A stretch of 64,000 bases of DNA from Zerene cesonia (GCF_012273895.1 NC_052124.1:1984001-2048000); one strand, 5' to 3'; shown: positions 40,712 to 51,575, counted from the first letter of the stretch. Notes: generated by a model from the sequence alone, not told the origin. Numbers and translations are program-made.

Positions 40712-42164
40712 TATTTTATAGTCCGGGCGGCACCACCAGCTAGAGAAAAAAATGCAAAGTTGCCCGTATGAAAATGCCTTATATTTACAGCACTGTCAAT
40801 CCGTCGTTCGTATGTTTGCAGCCGTTTTATTGTCCTCACCTTCCCGTTGATGTGGTTTTGCACTAACCTCAATTATATCATTGGCGGAGAGCATCTGATG
40901 CCGCGCTTTTATGTGCCCTTCTAGAAAATTCCAACCGTTTTCAAGGTATACTGTAAGAGTAAGGGCTTTCTAATTTTTGGTTAAAAATTATTCGTCAAAT
41001 ATCGTATTGCAACTTTTATTTTTTAATTTCTTAATTGCTCGTCTATTGATATTTATTATTATTATTTAATATTTAATAGTAGAAACGGCAGAATGGCAAA
41101 TTATGTATTTTATTATTAATGATGATGATAATCATCATCATCTTTTCTATTTTCAACCCGATGTGATAAGATGAAGGTTATAAATCCGCTTTTTATATGA
41201 ATTTTCTTCTTTCGATATTTTGTAATCTGGAAAAAAATATTTAAAAAAAACTTCCGGTATTTTTTTGTTTAAGCCTCAAATATCCAGTTATTCGTCATTT
41301 CACTTTCACCAACAAATAACATCAACCAATTTGTACCCCACTGCAGTAGGGTGACGTTATTGACACAATAAAACGGGACAGTCCCCTACGTATTGACCAC
41401 ACTTTACTGCGGGAAAATGGGACAGTAAAATTTTTATACGCTGGCAACTTACGGTGGCTTTGATGGCTTAAATGAACGGGAAATTATATGTATGAATTAT
41501 TCAATGCTTTTTCTATTTAATTTCTTAAAGGTTCTATTGTTTGCATTGTAAATTTTTTGGGTATTATTTATATTGAGCTTTTTTAAATGTATTTGTTACT
41601 TGAAATGCTTTATAAATAAGAATTTTTAAAGAACAGAAAAAGTTTGATCCCTCTCTTAATAACTTTTTTTTTTTCTATTCTTCAAGCATTTAGTATATTA
41701 CCAGTTAAGTTTTTATTTAAGATAAGACCTTAATTATTAGATCGTAGGTCGATATTTGCTGGGCAGCAAGAAAATATGTAGATGAGATTATAAGATTATA
41801 TTGAAAAATATAATTATTTAAAGTTTTCAATTATGCGCATCGATCATTTCTATGGCAGTATGTTTTAACAAAAATATATTGAAAGCAGACACAACGTATC
41901 CCATAACGATATAAATATATCACCAAAATAGATTAAGGCATTACCCTAATAAAAAAAAATCGACTTTCTGTGAATTGTTATTATTTTTTATTTGTAGAAA
42001 TCATAAAAAATGTTCTTATATTTTAGGATATACAGAATGGACAAGTAAGATATTTCTGAGCAAATAAATATCAATACACCATGTAAACTTATGCCTATTT
42101 TTCCATAATTTATTCATACGCAGTCGGTTAAAAATGAATAAAAAATCTTCATAAGGCATGACCC
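40712..42164. other. Mostly unique sequence
   Basis: 40713-40980 and 41330-41470 are less AT-rich and free of the families above. GTAGGGTGACGTTATTG and ACAATAAAACGGG lie near 41346-41378. No frame or splice pair is convincing. Confidence 0.35.
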
Positions 42165-42176
42165 ATGTTAATAAAG

Positions 42177-42215
42177 GTGGGTCATCAAGCATATATCGCG
42201 GCTTCGCTCGTAAAA
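42177..42215 (-). repeat. Helitron-like 3' end scrap
   Basis: TATCGCGGCTTCGCTCGT resembles inverted HeC-type ends. It lies in an 84-codon plus frame that I therefore do not call. Confidence 0.3.
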
Positions 42216-42474
42216 ATCCCAGTGATAAAGTATAGTCGTATTCTTGCTAGCCAATGTGCGTACGTGATTCCTTATTGTAGACTTATGAAGAATAGACGCG
42301 ACAAACTCAATAAATTACTACATAATATAAGAAAAGATATAGAGGTGAAACACAGTCACCTTTATATGTTTCTAAGCTCTCTAAAGCACATTATACAAAG
42401 TATTTGCATTTGGAGTTAAGATAAAACTAAAATCAGCAATGTGGTCTGGTCATCCATCATAAACAGAAAATAAG

Positions 42475-42590
42475 AGTTAGTATTTATATGAAAAGGCACC
42501 CGACATGCACACAAAATTTCATGAGAATCGGTCCAGTCGTTTCGGAGGAGCGTGGTAACATTGTGACACGAGAATTTTGTATTTTCTATA
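42475..42590 (-). repeat. HeE 5' half
   Basis: GACATGCACACAAAATTTC, GAGAATCGGTCCAG and TGACACGAGAATTTTG. The 3' half is missing. Confidence 0.75.
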
Positions 42591-42725
42591 TGACAATAAA
42601 CCAGAATTTCCTATTGATTTCGTCATAACCGATTCGGATGAAATTTGACACAAAGATAGTTAAGCACATGAGAAAGGGCATAGGACAGTTTCTACCCCGG
42701 AAATCCCATAGGAATAAGAACCGTA
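42591..42725 (+). repeat. HeH fragment
   Basis: CATAACCGATTCGGATG, CACAAAGATAGTTAAGC and CCCCGGAAATCCCATAGG. Confidence 0.6.
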
Positions 42726-42866
42726 TCCGTAAAACCCCAAGACCTCTGACTATACAAATAAATCTTGACACAAAGGGTCGTCTAAACTTCCTATATCTAC
42801 ACTCTATATTGGCAAGGTAAAGCAGTGACGTATGGGCCAGTTTGAAGAATATCTTCAATAGATCCC

Positions 42867-42906
42867 TGCCCCGGTGACGCATACTCGTGATGCGAATACC
42901 GGGGCA
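42867..42906. repeat. 40-base stem-loop
   Basis: TGCCCCGGT pairs with ACCGGGGCA, and CGCAT pairs with ATGCG inside it around ACTCGTG. G+C is much above the flanks. Confidence 0.8.
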
Positions 42907-43199
42907 TTATTATTTTCCCAGGGAAACCCGTGAGGTCTTTGTATTCAAAGGGCATATGATTTATATTTCAGTGTACAAATGATGGCGGATTTGTAGAGAA
43001 TCCTTGTACCAGAGTGTTTGGATTTCTTTGAGCTAGTTGATGCTCGCGATTCTGTCTGCGGTGTGTGTTATTAGGTCATTGTATTTGATTGTATCTGTTC
43101 CATCCGTTCTGTTATGTTATCCGAAACAGACAGACAGACTATATTCAATTATCGAAATTATCGGTTACAGCCTGGAAATCTGTGACAATAAACAAAACA

Positions 43200-43320
43200 A
43201 TATAGAAGGCGAGTTTGCTTGTTTGAGTGTGCTAATCTCAGAAACACACGGATATGTATGTGATTCCTGAATGCTATAGGCTGTATATATACCACTGGCG
43301 AATGCTGGTTTTTAGGCCTT
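43200..43320 (+). repeat. HeC-like remnant
   Basis: GCGAGTTTGCTTGTTTGAG, GCTAATCTCAGAAAC, GCTATAGGCTGTATATATACC, ACTGGCGAATG. Confidence 0.5.
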
Positions 43321-43356
43321 GAGTGAACTTTTTACTTCTCTCAATTAGTAGAAAAG

Positions 43357-43620
43357 CAAGAAATTTTGAAAGAATAGAAAAAATTCGATCACGAGGCGGA
43401 ATTCGAACCCGCGTTTTTTGCCAAAGCGTAGCAACGCCTAGCCTCTCGGCCAACCGTGATCCCGCCAGTAATCGAATTTCTTCTACTCTTTCGGTTTCAT
43501 GTGCCTAAGGGTCACCCCACGCCATCTATTGAGATGATTGACATTAATTTTCTATTCTTTCAAAATTTCTCATTTATAAAGCATTTCAATGCTATAAAAC
43601 TAAAAATTTAATTTAGTAGA
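43357..43620 (-). repeat. SINE3 unit with inverted tails
   Basis: Left tail GAAATTTTGAAAGAATAG at 43357. Minus-strand tRNA-like head at 43392-43470 (B box GGTTCGAATTCC, A box TGGCCGAGAGG). Leader to about 43520. Then a second tail in opposite orientation, TTTCTATTCTTTCAAAATTTC, with AAGCATTTCAATGCT at 43545-43615. The 61-codon plus frame here is not a gene. Confidence 0.8.
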
Positions 43621-44892
43621 AAAATAGTGAATTGAGGTAATCCAACCATTCGACTATCCGAAGAAACCAATCACATGCTCATGTTTCACTAAAAGATTCG
43701 TTCAAAAACACGACACGACATCTCTGTTTATCCCACTATCAGAGTAGAATTATCGAACACCATTAGAAGACGCATGTAACCAGCTACGTTCAAGAACACG
43801 TCCCATACACGACCCGTTTACCCCGAGGGTGCATCCCCACACGCCATTACAAGATACAAAAAGATCACATTTGATATACATCAAGAATCGAACATTAGCC
43901 ACCGTTTTTCTTCACTTAGCTGAATGTAGGGTGAAAGGTTGGGGTGGAAAACGTCGCGTTTTGTTTTGTTCGCGAGGTTTTCTATCTACACTGACAAACG
44001 TGAAACTTTTACATATTTATCCATGATGTTTTATAACACAGCCATTATTGAAACAAAGTCCAATCTTATTTGTGGGATAGTTTCTAGTAAAGTGTGCCAT
44101 AACAATGGACAGATTATGCAATAGTATATTTATTATTGTTATAAAACATTTATTAGTTTTTTTAAAAAGAAGAGAGTATGTGTATTAGTACCTATGATTA
44201 TTTGAATAGGAACAACATTTACATCAGCACAATACAAATTTGTGGTCCTATTTAAATTGGATAGGAAACAGCTATTGAATGTAAAAAGAATCATCCATAT
44301 TTTTACCTAGTAATAAGTGATTAGATAGCAAACACAACAATACAGTCGAATTGAGAAGCTCCTCTCTTTTTGAAGTCGATTAAAAAGGGAGAAATAATTC
44401 TTTACTGGACACCAAATACTAACTCCTTTTGCATTAATCAAACTCCTGGAATATAAATAATAATTTATCATCATATACAAAAACGTAAAAAAAGCAACAT
44501 AATAATCCCACGTATGTTTACACACATCGAAATTCTCTTAAAAATTGCGCAGCCAAAGCAAAATACGCTTTATCACGTCGAGATAGAATCGAATATCACA
44601 ACGCGCACACAATATCAGCATTACACCCGAAAAAAAGAAATGTAAAAAAATCAAATCAAACAGCATCACATCTCAATTTGCGCAGATATCTTTTACCCCG
44701 AGGCGTGTATGTAAATTGTTGCCAGTTGTTTGATTGGTCCCATATTGTTGTTCAATCAGTGTGGCCGCTTTTTGAAATGTGGGAAAATAAGAATTCAATT
44801 TGTTTAATGTATGGGAAATGAGACACGGGTAATTGTCGTTTGATGTTAGAATGGTCGTATTAAGGACTGATATTTATAGAGGGTTTTTATAT
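43621..44892. other. Mostly unique sequence
   Basis: 43680-44030 and 44520-44830 are free of known repeats. TTTACCCCGAGG occurs in both (near 43818 and 44693). The plus frames here (61-65 codons) show no motif. A short inverted R end lies at 44341-44390. Confidence 0.35.
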
Positions 44893-45068
44893 TAGTAACA
44901 ACCCGCGGCGTTACTCGCGTGCTACACATGAAGTAGCATGTATGCTAATCCAGACTATCATCTCTTTCCAAAATTTTATATATAATTATATTAAGCTGTT
45001 TTCGCGTAAAAGAGTAGCAAACATACATCCATTCATATTTACAAACTCTTGCGTTTATTATATTAGTT
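44893..45068 (-). repeat. HeA2 copy
   Basis: AACAACCCGCGGCGTTACTC, GTAAAAGAGTAGCAAAC, TTGCGTTTATTATATTAG. Confidence 0.75.
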
Positions 45069-45227
45069 AGATATACGATGCATAATATTTTTTATGTAAC
45101 TTTTAAAATAGTATAGATATTTATGGATCATTGCTTTGCGTTAGTTACAGAAGTAGGTTAATACAAAAATATGACATAATCTGAAAAATAGAAGTGTACT
45201 TTAATAACACGCTTTAGTTATTTTCAC

Positions 45228-45460
45228 CTGTATGTTTGTAGGTATGTCCTTAACTCGATTTTGACCCACTTTATTCAAACTTCGTACACTTATCAAGGAT
45301 CGGTGATAATACAATAATATGAGGTTATCTTATTATGCTGATAAGGATCGCCAGGACTAAATTTCCTTACCCATACTTTGTATAAGAACATGTGAGACAG
45401 TCTCTTTGTAGTTTTTAAATTGTATTTACTTTATACTTTTCAGATTTCCCCTTAAAATTA
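45228..45460 (+). repeat. Family M copy, longest
   Basis: GTATGTCCTTAACTCG, TTTTGACCCACTTTATTC, AAGGATCGGTGATAATAC and ACTTTGTATAAGAAC. Confidence 0.75.
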
Positions 45461-45546
45461 TTGAACCTCTCTGTTACTGATAATTTTAAGCCTTTTGAAA
45501 TGTGTACGAAATTGTAGTGATAATTAATTATGAGAAATTTTTAACA

Positions 45547-45790
45547 TAATCATTTATAAAGCATTTCAATGCTATAAAACTAAAAATTAAATAAATAATC
45601 AATTATGATACAGTATATGCTGATGTGAAATTTTGAAAGAATAGAAAAAATTATTTCACGAGGCGGGATTCGAACCCACGTTTTTTGCCTAACCGTAGCA
45701 ACACTAATAAATTTTCTTCTATTCTTACAAGATTTCTCATTTATAAAGCATTTCAATGCTATAAAACAAAAAATTAAACAGTATATGCTG
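45547..45790 (-). repeat. SINE3 unit with inverted tails and 13-bp direct repeats
   Basis: ACAGTATATGCTG at 45610-45622 and again at 45778-45790 brackets a shortened SINE3: tail, B box GGTTCGAATCCC (minus), head cut after CTAACCGTAGCAAC, then the inverted tail with AAGCATTTCAATGCT. A further tail copy lies just outside at 45549-45596. Confidence 0.75.
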
Positions 45791-46031
45791 TAAAATTAGC
45801 TGTAAGGTACCTTTTATAAATAAAATAAATAAATATAATAGCTAATCATCTCAAAAATTTGAACCATCCTGGACCACAAATAACAGCAAATGTCACACAT
45901 CAATACAAGACATCTGTCTTCCCACCCTTTTTAAAGTTGGTATCAAAATAACATTTGTGATGATAAATGAATGTTCCCATGATGTATGATTCAATATTAT
46001 ATTTTCTGTTTGACATTCATTTTATATTATA

Positions 46032-46232
46032 CTAGCTGCGCCCCGCGGTTTCACCCGCGTAATTCCGTATCCCGTAGGAATATCGGGATAAAAAGTTGCT
46101 TATATGTTATTCCAGTTGTCCAGCTGACGACGTACCAAATTTCACTGCAATCGGTTCAGTGGTTTTTGCGTGAAAGAGCGACAAACACACACACATCCTT
46201 ACAAACTTTCGCATTTATTATATTAGTAGGAT
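46032..46232 (-). repeat. HeA copy, complete
   Basis: CTAG-CTGCGCCCCGCGG to ATATTAGTAGGA, hairpin intact. The 94-codon plus frame over it is repeat sequence. Confidence 0.95.
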
Positions 46233-46237
46233 TATTA

Positions 46238-46390
46238 TATCTATACCAATATTATAAAGCTGAAGAGTGATTGTTTGTTTGTTTGAACGCACCAATCTCA
46301 AGAACTACTGGTTCGATTTGATAAATTCTTTCAGTGTTAGATAGTCCATTTATTGAGGAAAGCTTTGCTTTATACTATGAAGTGACATCA
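46238..46390 (+). repeat. HeC copy, 3'-truncated
   Basis: CTATACCAATATTATAAAGC to CATTTATTGAGGAAAGC. It ends before the GGGCGAAGCC hairpin. Confidence 0.85.
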
Positions 46391-46533
46391 CATTGTTACG
46401 AATAAAATATATTTCCTTATGGAAATACCAGCAACCCGAAAGCTATGTGAGATGAGATCGTAAGGGAGCCCCGGATATTTGGCAAGTCAATATAAATTGT
46501 TTTTCTATTGGATTATTGTGAGAATCTCTGTTC

Positions 46534-46575
46534 AACCGACTTCAAGAAATGGTGTCAATTCGAATAATTAAATAT
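46534..46575 (+). repeat. Family R start fragment
   Basis: TCAACCGACTTCAAGAAATG and TGTCAATTCGAATAA. Confidence 0.5.
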
Positions 46576-46654
46576 GTATTAATAATAATTTCTACTACTA
46601 AGGTCTAAATTATGTAGATCGCTTGTAGAATTATTTTAAGTGTTCTTTGCATCA

Positions 46655-46800
46655 CTACATAGTATGAAACAAAGTCGCTTCCCGCGTCTGTATGCATGTA
46701 GGCTTAGATCTTTAAAACTGCGTAACGGGTTTTGATGTTTTTCTAATAGATAGAGTGATTCAAGAGAAAGGTTATATGTATAATAACAGCTATTTAACCT
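46655..46800 (+). repeat. HeB copy, 3'-truncated
   Basis: ATCACTACATAGTATGAAAC to TATGTATAATAACAGC; the CTAG end is missing. Confidence 0.85.
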
Positions 46801-46944
46801 CCTTGTAAATAAAATAAAAATGAGTTTATCTTATCTGAACTGTCATTAACAGTAAAATCATTGGGATATTTCATTTCCACAACACATTAAATATGCGACT
46901 GATGCCTAATCTAGGTAACGGGATAACCAGTGTTTTAGGTCATA

Positions 46945-48145
46945 TATCTATACTAACAAAGCTGAAGAGTTTTTTTATTTGAACGCACTAATCTCAGGAA
47001 CTACAGGTCCGATTTGAAAAAAATCTTTCAGTGTTAGATAGCCCATTTATTGAGGAAGGCTATAGGCTATACCTAGTCTTGCCATAAATATTGTAATAAA
47101 GAAAAAAGAAAATTGTTAACTGCAAATAACATNNNNNNNNNNNNNNNNNNNNNNNNNNNNNNNNNNNNNNNNNNNNNNNNNNNNNNNNNNNNNNNNNNNN
47201 NNNNNNNNNNNNNNNNNNNNNNNNNNNNNNNNNNNNNNNNNNNNNNNNNNNNNNNNNNNNNNNNNNNNNNNNNNNNNNNNNNNNNNNNNNNNNNNNNNNN
47301 NNNNNNNNNNNNNNNNNNNNNNNNNNNNNNNNNNNNNNNNNNNNNNNNNNNNNNNNNNNNNNNNNNNNNNNNNNNNNNNNNNNNNNNNNNNNNNNNNNNN
47401 NNNNNNNNNNNNNNNNNNNNNNNNNNNNNNNNNNNNNNNNNNNNNNNNNNNNNNNNNNNNNNNNNNNNNNNNNNNNNNNNNNNNNNNNNNNNNNNNNNNN
47501 NNNNNNNNNNNNNNNNNNNNNNNNNNNNNNNNNNNNNNNNNNNNNNNNNNNNNNNNNNNNNNNNNNNNNNNNNNNNNNNNNNNNNNNNNNNNNNNNNNNN
47601 NNNNNNNNNNNNNNNNNNNNNNNNNNNNNNNNNNNNNNNNNNNNNNNNNNNNNNNNNNNNNNNNNNNNNNNNNNNNNNNNNNNNNNNNNNNNNNNNNNNN
47701 NNNNNNNNNNNNNNNNNNNNNNNNNNNNNNNNNNNNNNNNNNNNNNNNNNNNNNNNNNNNNNNNNNNNNNNNNNNNNNNNNNNNNNNNNNNNNNNNNNNN
47801 NNNNNNNNNNNNNNNNNNNNNNNNNNNNNNNNNNNNNNNNNNNNNNNNNNNNNNNNNNNNNNNNNNNNNNNNNNNNNNNNNNNNNNNNNNNNNNNNNNNN
47901 NNNNNNNNNNNNNNNNNNNNNNNNNNNNNNNNNNNNNNNNNNNNNNNNNNNNNNNNNNNNNNNNNNNNNNNNNNNNNNNNNNNNNNNNNNNNNNNNNNNN
48001 NNNNNNNNNNNNNNNNNNNNNNNNNNNNNNNNNNNNNNNNNNNNNNNNNNNNNNNNNNNNNNNNNNNNNNNNNNNNNNNNNNNNNNNNNNNNNNNNNNNN
48101 NNNNNNNNNNNNNNNNNNNNNNNNNNNNNNNNGGCGGACCGCTAG
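46945..48145 (+). repeat. HeC copy split by an insertion and a gap
   Basis: 46945-47072 is HeC from CTATACTAACAAAGC to GGAAGGCTATAGGCTATAC. After the gap, GGCGGACCG-CTAG at 48133-48145 is its end. CTAGTCTTGCCATAAATATT and an A-rich run lie between HeC and the gap and belong to something inserted. Confidence 0.8.
47133..48132. other. Assembly gap, exactly 1000 N
   Basis: Lies inside a HeC element. Confidence 0.99.
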
Positions 48146-48254
48146 TATGCGATAAATGGACATGGCATGAGGCATTCTGAGACGAGACTGGATGATTGTT
48201 TCAGAATACATTTTTTAAATAATTAAGATTCAATTAATGCTAAATGTGTATTAT

Positions 48255-48360
48255 GTGTTACTCTTTCACGCGAAAACAACTAATCGTTTCTGTATGAAAT
48301 TTGATACAGAGATAGATAAAAGTCTGGATTAGTACTAGTGACGCCGCCGGTTACAGCTAG
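48255..48360 (+). repeat. HeA2 copy, 5'-truncated
   Basis: GTTACTCTTTCACGCGAAAAC to GCCGCCGGTTACAG-CTAG. Confidence 0.82.
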
Positions 48361-48539
48361 TATTATATATTTTGTGATAATGTAATTGAGTTGTAATAAC
48401 TTGATGTTTTTCCTATATGAAACAAACATTTTTATCCTTATTATATACTAAGATGACTTAGAAGTTAAGCTAATTAAAAATACTGTTAATTATAGGCACA
48501 AAAATCCTTAACTAAAGCATATTTAACCGAAAAATAAAC

Positions 48540-48760
48540 TTCCACATAACTGTAACTGAATTGTGGAGCGAATTCAAATTTCGAATTCCGTTTAAAACTT
48601 TCATCTCGTAAATGCTCCAGTTTCCGCTGGAAGTAGCTGGAGTTCGGAATTCAAATTCGAAAAATACGCTCCTTTCCGCTTCCGGCGTTTGATTCCTCCC
48701 GTGATACGACGTTTCCTCTGCAGTGTTTGGATGCGAGTTAACGGTAATGTATTCGTATTT
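48540..48760. other. Unique sequence with an imperfect inverted repeat
   Basis: GGAGCGAATTCAAATTTCG at 48565 is roughly inverted as TTCAAATTCGAAAAATACGC around 48645. AATTCGAA-like words cluster here. No coding frame. Confidence 0.35.
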
Positions 48761-49118
48761 GAGCTTGTTTTTATATATTGAAAAAAAAAATGTTATATGT
48801 ACGTCAATAAATATATATTGGATATAAGCAATCTATATCTTATTGCATCCACGGAGGCTGCCATTCCAAGGCGGTTCAGAGCACGCTAATTAATAAAGCA
48901 ATGTTGCCATCTTTGATATTACAACTACCGTAGCTATGAACAGGTCCATTAATACTTTCATACTGAATTGATTGAGATGAAATTTCATATATATTGTTTG
49001 TACTATGTGTACAATATAAAATATATACCATTTCCTATATATATCCTATATTTCCATCATCTATTTAACCCGCATCAAGATTTATTTGAAAAATTTTGTC
49101 TATAATATCCTATAGCGT
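48761..49118. other. AT-rich, nothing recognised
   Basis: No supported feature. Confidence 0.5.
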
Positions 49119-49316
49119 ATACCGTTTTTGTACATGACGTCACAGCGTGGGACGGCCTTCAACAAGATGGACGAATGACCTGATTAAAGTGGCAGGGAGA
49201 CGCTGGACTCAGGCCGCTGGTGATCGGTCGTTTTAGAAATCTTGGGGTGAGGCCTATGTCCAACAGTGGACGTCCTAAAAGGCTGCAACGAACGAACGAA
49301 CGAATACCGTTCTTGT
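49119..49316 (+). mobile_element. 5'-truncated RTE-type LINE with target duplication
   Basis: 49132-49303 is bracketed by ATACCGTTTTTGT (49119-49131) and ATACCGTTCTTGT (49304-49316). From 49144 one frame reads RPSTRWTNDLIKVAGRRW, then TQAAGDRSF, a TAG stop at 49234, and KSWGEAYVQQWTS, then TAA at 49276. This is the C-terminal end of an RTE-type reverse transcriptase protein. A CGAA-repeat tail follows. Dead on arrival. Confidence 0.88.
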
Positions 49317-49640
49317 TTTATATGTCTAACAATAACCTTCATGTGTATGTGGTTTAGTCATGAAAGCATAACCGACAGAGCTATTTATTTCATTATTCTT
49401 TCGCATATACAGTAGTTACAGTGGCCAATGCAACAACCGAACAACAAGTACTCCATCTAGATGCAGTGGCAAGCAATTTCTACAACACATTACTCTGAAT
49501 ATTGGAATATTATTGTTGCCATAAATCTGAAGGAAACTTAACGGTTTTTTTTACGAGTGAATAAAAACTCCTGTTAATAGATGGTAAGGAATAAATTCTT
49601 ATGGAATTCGAATTGTTTGAGTGAAATTGTTTTGAATAAA
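49317..49640. other. AT-rich, nothing recognised
   Basis: No supported feature. Confidence 0.5.
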
Positions 49641-49715
49641 AGAGCCGTGGTGGCTCAGTGGTGAGGACCTCGGACTTCAAAATCGATAAGTCGGGGTTCG
49701 AGTCCAGGCGAACTC
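49641..49715 (+). repeat. SINE1 head alone
   Basis: GCCGTGGTGGCTCAGTGGTG with A box TGGCTCAGTGG and B box GGTTCGAGTCC, then SINE1 sequence stops. Not a tRNA gene: the acceptor stem is not closed. Confidence 0.8.
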
Positions 49716-49874
49716 TAAATAACTGTATGTTTGTTTGTGTATAAAATCAACCTCCGAAGTGGTATTCACAAATTTTAACCCAAATATTCAAATTTCACTG
49801 AATGTGTGAAGTATGGACAAATATGGATCTATCTATATGTCAATTTTTATTTTACTACAAAATTAACGAATACA

Positions 49875-49972
49875 TTGAAATGCTTTATAAATGAGAAATT
49901 TTGAAAGAATAGAAAAAATTTGATCAAGAGGCAGGATTCGAACCTGCGTTTTTTGCCTAACCGTAGGCGTAA
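49875..49972 (-). repeat. SINE3 fragment with full tail
   Basis: CATTGAAATGCTTTATAAATG, GAAATTTTGAAAGAATAG, then B box GGTTCGAATCCTG on the minus strand. Head cut at GCCTAACCGTAGGCG. Confidence 0.8.
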
Positions 49973-50194
49973 CTGATGTATGCTTTAAACATTTAGATAC
50001 AAATTGATTTATCGAGCGTACAATTTGTTAAAATCGCACGACAAACCGTTCATCTGTTACCTTTACCGAAGACAGACATGCGAATAAATTATCTTATTAC
50101 TATACGTGGAATTTGATACCTTATAAGCCGTGTATTATATTTATCTTAACTCCTAAATAAACAGACAACTTTAAAACGTAACCTTCCAAATAAA

Positions 50195-50240
50195 TCATCA
50201 CCATCATCATCGTCATATGTTCCCACTGTTCACGAACCTT
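50195..50240 (-). repeat. SINE1 tail end
   Basis: ATCATCACCATCATCATCG and ATATGTTCCCACTG are the inverted SINE1 3' end. Confidence 0.65.
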
Positions 50241-50489
50241 GAACAGTGTAAGAGTTAACTATAAGATTCAAGATGAATCTAAGAAAGATAAGATTTAAGG
50301 GAAAGAAAACATAACTCAGTTCCTCCCCCAATTGATACGCAATAGATATGTATCTAGAAAAGTCTGACGCAATTTGACGTTATGTAGGGTAGAAAACGAA
50401 TTGGTTTTTTATTTGTTCGTATGTTGATGGGTTTCAGCGGAATTCGGTGATGTTTTGAGAGCATTCTCACTGAGTTATTTTATTCAATA

Positions 50490-50866
50490 CTTATCACTAC
50501 ATTGTATAAATTGTTAGTCGCTTTCTCTGTCCCCATGTCAATATGTATGTCTAAATATTTAAAACTACACAACGGATTTTGAAGGGGTTTTTAATAGATA
50601 GAGTGATTTCGAGAGGATGGTTTATATGTATAATCTTATATATAAAATTCTCGTATCACAATGTTAGTCTCTATACTCCTCCGAAACGGCTTGACCGATT
50701 CCTCTGAAATTTGGTAAGCATATTGGGTAGGTCTGAGAATCGGCTAACATCTATTTTTCATACCACTAAACGATAAGAGTAAGGCAGAACAGCGTTTGCC
50801 GGGTGCAGCTAGTAATATATATTAAAATACTCCGAATGAACGCGTGCGAAGCCGCGGGCAAAAGCT
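50490..50866 (+). repeat. HeB copy split by HeE
   Basis: 50490-50633 (TCACTACATTGTATAAATTG to TTTATATGTATAA) resumes at 50813-50866 (TAATATATATTAAAATACTC to CGCGGGC-AAAAG-CTA). Confidence 0.92.
50634..50812 (+). repeat. HeE copy nested in HeB
   Basis: TCTTATATATAAAATTCTCG to TTTGCCGGGTGCAG-CTAG, with A before and T after. Confidence 0.95.
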
Positions 50867-50984
50867 ATTTAATGATTCAATATTTTCTGCACGAATAAAA
50901 AAATAAAGAACATATATCGCTTCTTTTACATTTCTCTACTATAATATAGTTTCAATACTATAATATAGTTACCACGTCACTGCA

Positions 50985-51299
50985 TATCATCATCATAATC
51001 ATAATCAGCCCATATATGTTCCCACTGCTGGGATACAGGCCTCCTATGAGGGTTCAGGCCATAATCCACCACACTGGCCAAGTGCGGGTTGGCAGATGTC
51101 ACATGTCGTCGAACTTTTGATTCTTGGACATGCCGGCTTCCTCACGATGTTTTCCTTCACCGTTTCGAGCAGTGGTGATGTTATCCACGTGCGCAAACAA
51201 ATTGAAAAATCAATTTATTTCCTGCACGCTCGCCGCGGTCTCGAACCCCAACTTATCGATTTTGAAGTCCGAGGTCCTCACCATTGAACCGACACTGCT
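50985..51299 (-). repeat. SINE1, full length
   Basis: Inverted: ATCATCATCATAATC tail, TGTTCCCACTGCTGGGA, CACTTGGCC-like block, AACATCGTGAGGAAGCCGG (minus), head with B box at about 51235 and A box at about 51285. The plus frames 51096-51327 lie inside it. Confidence 0.93.
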
Positions 51300-51375
51300 T
51301 TTAGACACTTTACTTCAGTTGCCATAAATAAGTAATTTCGTATGTAATAAATTGGTAATTGGTTCGAACTGTTAG

Positions 51376-51575
51376 TCCTACTAATATTATAAATGCGAAA
51401 GTTTGTAAGGATGTGTGTGTGTTTGTTGCTCTTTCACGTAAAAACTACTGAACCGCTTGCAATGAAATTTGTTATGTACATAGATGGACAACTGGAATAA
51501 CATATAGGCAACTTTTTATCCCGATATTCCTACGGGATACGGACTTACGCGGGTGAAACCGCGGGGCGCAGCTAG
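51376..51575 (+). repeat. HeA copy, complete
   Basis: TCCTACTAATATTATAAATG to an intact hairpin and GCAG-CTAG. Confidence 0.95.

Noticed and set aside
42165..42419. 84-codon plus frame
   Set aside because: Starts in a Helitron-like scrap, has no splice or promoter support and shows no motif.
45986..46270. 94-codon plus frame
   Set aside because: Antisense to a complete HeA element.
49144..49278. Host gene exon
   Set aside because: The peptide is the end of an RTE-type transposon protein, with an internal stop and target duplications.
49641..49715. Possible tRNA gene
   Set aside because: Boxes A and B are present but the acceptor stem does not close, and the sequence is the SINE1 head.
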